Below the pieces are notes generated by a model. It saw nothing but the letters and a program-made list of their open reading frames with translations. It made no database searches and had not been told where the DNA came from. This document shows, one piece after another, positions 28,629 to 30,718 of a DNA stretch of 30,718 nucleotides. Both the position numbers and the translations under genes were made by a program. Numbering within the stretch: position 1 is the first letter of the stretch; every line of letters begins with the position of its first letter. The DNA is from a virus. Location of the stretch: the IMG/VR virus record IMGVR_UViG_3300045911_000331, positions 1 through 30,718 of that record; one strand, 5' to 3'.

Positions 28629-28946
28629 TCATTCGGTCGGAAGTATTTCGACCGTTCCGTCTGCCACTTCGAAGTACATCGCTTTTTGCTCGAGCATCTT
28701 GCCGATCATTGCGACGATTTCGCGAGCTGTCACTAACTGAGACTCCTCGCAAGCGACCGAAACCAAGTAACTTGGTTCGTCATAAACTTGGCCGTCGGAA
28801 TCTATCCAGATTCCCCGACCGGGTCCGTCGATCGATGCCCCTCCGAACTCCTTCGCGATCAGGTACCAAACCTGATTTAGAGTTTCGTTCGGTATGGTGG
28901 AGCCATCATTAAAGTGAGTCGGAACTCTTGTTACCCATTTCTTCAT
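28629..28946 (-). CDS. Small protein upstream of the RHH regulator, unknown
   Basis: This 105-residue protein starts at an ATG with AAAGGAGGTGACCC directly upstream, among the strongest ribosome sites in the window. It has a compact alternating structure: VPTHFNDGSTIPNETLNQVWYLIAKEFGGASID, then DEPSYLVSVACEES and a helix LVTAREIVAMIGKMLEQ, then AMYFEVADGTVEIL. The pattern reminds me of DUF3574-like proteins (VP..F.DG..I....w), but the match is weak. It is transcribed leftward, ending in the strong terminator. Function unknown. Confidence 0.5.
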   Translation of the reverse strand: MKKWVTRVPTHFNDGSTIPNETLNQVWYLIAKEFGGASIDGPGRGIWIDSDGQVYDEPSYLVSVACEESQLVTAREIVAMIGKMLEQKAMYFEVADGTVEILPTE

Positions 28947-29140
28947 GGGTCACCTCCTTTTCGAATTGTCAAAGAACAACCATCAACACATAATAATGAT
29001 ACCGCCTATAGTACCACCGGCAAGAGCCAAGCGGCAAAAAATTGACTTTTTTCGATACCCCACCCACCCCCAAAAACGGAAATATTTCGCGGAAGGTTTC
29101 TTGATGGTCCAGGACGACCCATCTGGGTAGATTTTCACCG

Positions 29141-29173
29141 CCCCCCCTCCTTGGAGGGGGCCGGGGGGAGGGA
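29141..29173. repeat. C-rich/G-rich palindromic element
   Basis: CCCCCCCTCCTTGGAGGGGG (29141-29160) folds back on itself, followed by CCGGGGGGAGGG. Such compact C/G inverted elements occur as short interspersed repeats in many high-GC genomes. Only one copy is in the window, so repeat status is a guess. Confidence 0.35.
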
Positions 29174-29241
29174 TGACGAGCCTTCGGAGCTGCGCCGTGA
29201 GGAACGAACGAAGCTGCGACGAAGGCGGGAAAGAGTAGCGA

Positions 29242-29323
29242 AAAGGCAAGACTCTATAACAACTAATTGCACCCACCCACGACAGGCAAACAGGCAATTC
29301 AGTTGTTAAAGTGTCTTGCCTTT
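29242..29323 (-). terminator. Large inverted repeat downstream of the integrase
   Basis: AAAGGCAAGAC (29242-29252) with GTCTTGCCTTT (29313-29323), TAACAACT with AGTTGTTA, and AATTGC with GCAATT together pair 25 bp in three blocks around a 23-base loop. On the minus strand the stem ends in TTTTCG, so it can act as the integrase terminator, but its size also allows a protein-binding role at the attachment region. Confidence 0.55.
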
Positions 29324-29330
29324 AAGTCCT

Positions 29331-30197
29331 TTATTCCGCGATCGGCGGAAGGGTAACTCTCATGGCCGGCATTAGCAGAGGGTCTAGATAACTCTCGCGC
29401 GTTGTGCGGCTGTCTCTATGGCCAGCCAGTTTTGTTCCGAGTCCAGGAGACTGAGACTCTGCATAGGTAACGGCAGCTCGCCGCAGAAAGCGAAACGTAC
29501 CTGTCAGTCCAGCAGCCTTGAATCGCTTTTGCACGTCTCGATAGAACTCCCGCCTGTCACTTCGTAATGGCCATACCAAACGCCTTTTTGGTTGCTGGAC
29601 GAAAGATTCATTGATCAAATCCATAGTGCATGGATTTAATGTGCAAACATGCTCGTGATGCGTCTTTGATGCGATCATGACTAAGGTACCACACCCGGAA
29701 TTGTTATCAGTGAGGATCCAATCACGCTCGATAGATAATAGGTCGCCAAGCCGCAAACCAGTGTCCCAAGCAGCTGCGAAAAGTGAAGCCCAATAAGCAC
29801 CTGCGGACACTCGCCAGGCCCATTCTCTTGTGTCCTCCTTAGTCACCCTGACCAGACGTTTCACATCATCGATCGACCAGGCTCTTGGCGAGCGTTTGAC
29901 AAGTCGAATCTTTCTGCATGGCTCAAAGACCGGGCAAAGCCCAGAGTCGTAGGCAGCTTTCCACAACGTCACGAAGGCGCGTCGCCTGGTGTGCTGTGTA
30001 GTGGTGGTAATCGATCGCGACTTTAGCCAATCGACAAATTGATTAGCAACCGATCGATTGATTTTCGCGACATCATCGCACCCCGTAGCTTCAGTGAACT
30101 GTTTGGCTGCTGGCAGATAGTAACATTTCTGAGAGTTTTCCTTGATTCCATACTGATGGTTTTCAAAGTAATGGTGAGCAAACTCGACCAAGTTCAT
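29331..30197 (-). CDS. Tyrosine recombinase (phage integrase)
   Basis: This 288-residue protein has an N-terminal SAM-like domain (residues about 1-85) and a catalytic domain from about 110. Catalytic positions: Arg149 (AAWDTGLRLGDLL), Lys178 (MIASKTHHE), Arg239 in FRFLRRAA, His260 (LAGHRDS), and nucleophile Tyr270 (TTRESYLD). The first residue of the usual HxxR is Arg236 instead of His, a replacement tolerated in some families. The gene lies directly beside a tRNA-Leu fragment, the expected attachment site. It catalyses integration and excision. It is read leftward, away from the attachment site, with about 160 bp between. Confidence 0.9.
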   Translation of the reverse strand: MNLVEFAHHYFENHQYGIKENSQKCYYLPAAKQFTEATGCDDVAKINRSVANQFVDWLKSRSITTTTQHTRRRAFVTLWKAAYDSGLCPVFEPCRKIRLVKRSPRAWSIDDVKRLVRVTKEDTREWAWRVSAGAYWASLFAAAWDTGLRLGDLLSIERDWILTDNNSGCGTLVMIASKTHHEHVCTLNPCTMDLINESFVQQPKRRLVWPLRSDRREFYRDVQKRFKAAGLTGTFRFLRRAAVTYAESQSPGLGTKLAGHRDSRTTRESYLDPLLMPAMRVTLPPIAE

Positions 30198-30356
30198 AGT
30201 GAATGGGCCTTTCTAGCAGATCAGCAAAAATCCTCCATGATGGAAATTCCTGCGTCCATGCTAATTAGGCCAATAGGCCAATCCACTACGAGCCTGCGCC
30301 ACACCATAAGTGAAAACGGTGAAAGGGTGCGATAATCCGCACAATCGTACCCACCT

Positions 30357-30410
30357 GCTTGAGGTGCTAGTGGGAGCAATCCCTTGGAGGTTCAAGTCCT
30401 CTCGGCCGCA
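30357..30410 (+). other. Attachment site: 3' half of a tRNA-Leu(GAG)
   Basis: TTGAGGT (30359-30365) is a Leu GAG anticodon loop, followed by GCTAG (3' anticodon stem), the variable arm TGGGAGCAATCCCT, the T-arm GGAGG TTCAAGT CCTCT, and the acceptor strand CGGCCGC plus A. The matching 5' part (GCGGCCG, D-arm) is absent and the 5' anticodon stem does not pair (CCTGC with GCTAG). This is the tRNA part displaced by integration, so crossover lies in or near the anticodon loop. CCA is not encoded. Confidence 0.8.
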
Positions 30411-30490
30411 CTGGAAATTTCTACCCTAGTCTGAAAGAACTAGGTTGCAAGGGAATGGACGCTTAAATCCGCCTTTTTAGGGAATATGCC

Positions 30491-30634
30491 GTGTCTGATC
30501 AGAAGAAGACTCCTCCCACGCCTCGCAAGGATACAGGGACCGTTAAACGAGGCGACGACAATACGCCCCGTAAATCAACCAGCCAGCCACCTAGCCAAAA
30601 GACCACCAATCAAAAACCAAACGGCGGCAAGTAG
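30491..30634 (+). CDS. Small basic disordered protein (host side)
   Basis: A GTG at 30491, 8 bases after AGGGA, opens a 47-residue frame rich in Lys, Pro, Thr, Gln and Asn (SDQKKTPPTPRKDTGTVKRG, ending NQKPNGGK). Composition is uniform and fully hydrophilic, suggesting an intrinsically disordered protein. It lies beyond the attachment site and so is probably chromosomal. No family; moderate doubt because the frame is short. Confidence 0.4.
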   Translation: MSDQKKTPPTPRKDTGTVKRGDDNTPRKSTSQPPSQKTTNQKPNGGK

Positions 30635-30656
30635 TCGTTTGTGCATGAGGGACGTT

Positions 30657-30718
30657 ATGACGCTTGTCTCTACTGTCGCGATAGCGTACTGCCTCGCCAG
30701 CCAGTACCTCCAATCGTT
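30657..30718 (+). CDS. Start of a small membrane-type protein (cut by window edge)
   Basis: GAGGGA lies 5 bases before an ATG at 30657, and the frame (MTLVSTVAIAYCLASQYLQS) stays open and hydrophobic to the end of the window. It may be the beginning of a host membrane protein; the remainder is outside. Confidence 0.3.
   Translation, partial: MTLVSTVAIAYCLASQYLQS

Larger units (their letters stand above)
28947..29330. other. 384-bp non-coding region between regulator and integrase genes
   Basis: I see no convincing gene; a leftward frame at 28983-29297 has a start but low-complexity Pro/Gly sequence across the C-rich element. A candidate leftward promoter lies at about 28995-29025 (TTGCCG, 16 bp, TATCAT), some 60 bp before the 105-residue gene. 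The C/G-rich element and the large inverted repeat are listed separately. Confidence 0.4.

Noticed and set aside
28983-29297. Leftward 104-codon ORF
   Set aside because: It crosses the C/G palindrome and large inverted repeat, has no ribosome site and has low-complexity sequence.
30300-30410. A complete tRNA-Leu gene
   Set aside because: The 5' acceptor strand, D-arm and a pairing 5' anticodon stem are missing; only the 3' part is present.

Overview
The window is most of a temperate, HK97/lambda-like siphophage genome (a prophage) ending in bacterial chromosome at its right edge. The right boundary is visible. A leftward tyrosine integrase (29331-30197) lies next to the 3' half of a tRNA-Leu(GAG) gene (about 30357-30410) that has no 5' half, as expected of an attachment site. 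Sequence after about 30411 is probably host. The left end of the prophage is outside the window. The host looks like a planctomycete of the Pirellulales type. That rests on fairly high GC, often weak Shine-Dalgarno signals, and short hairpin repeats that I associate from memory with those genomes; it is inference.

Layout from left to right: (1) 2-1974, rightward early genes: a zinc-ribbon fragment, two small proteins, and a winged-helix replication initiator that carries iterons, a palindrome and an AT-rich stretch inside its own coding sequence, like the lambda O/ori arrangement. (2) 1972-2871, hairpin-repeat arrays with one small gene. (3) 3158-4082, a leftward HigB/HigA-like toxin-antitoxin pair with its own terminator. 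(4) 4173-20439, one long leftward run read from right to left: major capsid, two small proteins, an unknown protein, tail terminator, a zinc-ribbon protein, head-tail connector, head closure, fibre and adhesin genes, tail tube, tail chaperones G and GT with a -1 slippery site, tape measure, distal tail proteins, a 772-residue virion protein and a glycosyltransferase. (5) 20688-28116, rightward: a lipoprotein papain-like peptidase, three membrane-associated proteins, HNH nuclease, small and large terminase, portal, ClpP-like prohead protease and a gp10-like protein. (6) 28194-28946, two leftward regulatory-type genes with strong ribosome sites. (7) Integrase, attachment site and host flank.

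The genes form a nearly complete virion factory: packaging, portal, protease, capsid, connector, tail and fibres. The usual single late operon is split into two divergent arms around 20440-20687, with portal and protease on one strand and capsid on the other. No endolysin or holin of a familiar type is evident; the peptidase and membrane cassette at 20688-22979 is the best candidate for a lysis or envelope-interaction role.

The most striking features are the intragenic origin, the G/GT frameshift, two hairpin families arranged by a strict 29/33-bp spacing rule at module borders, a stretch between HNH and terminase that reads as protein in two frames with an in-frame TGA, and the split, divergent head module.
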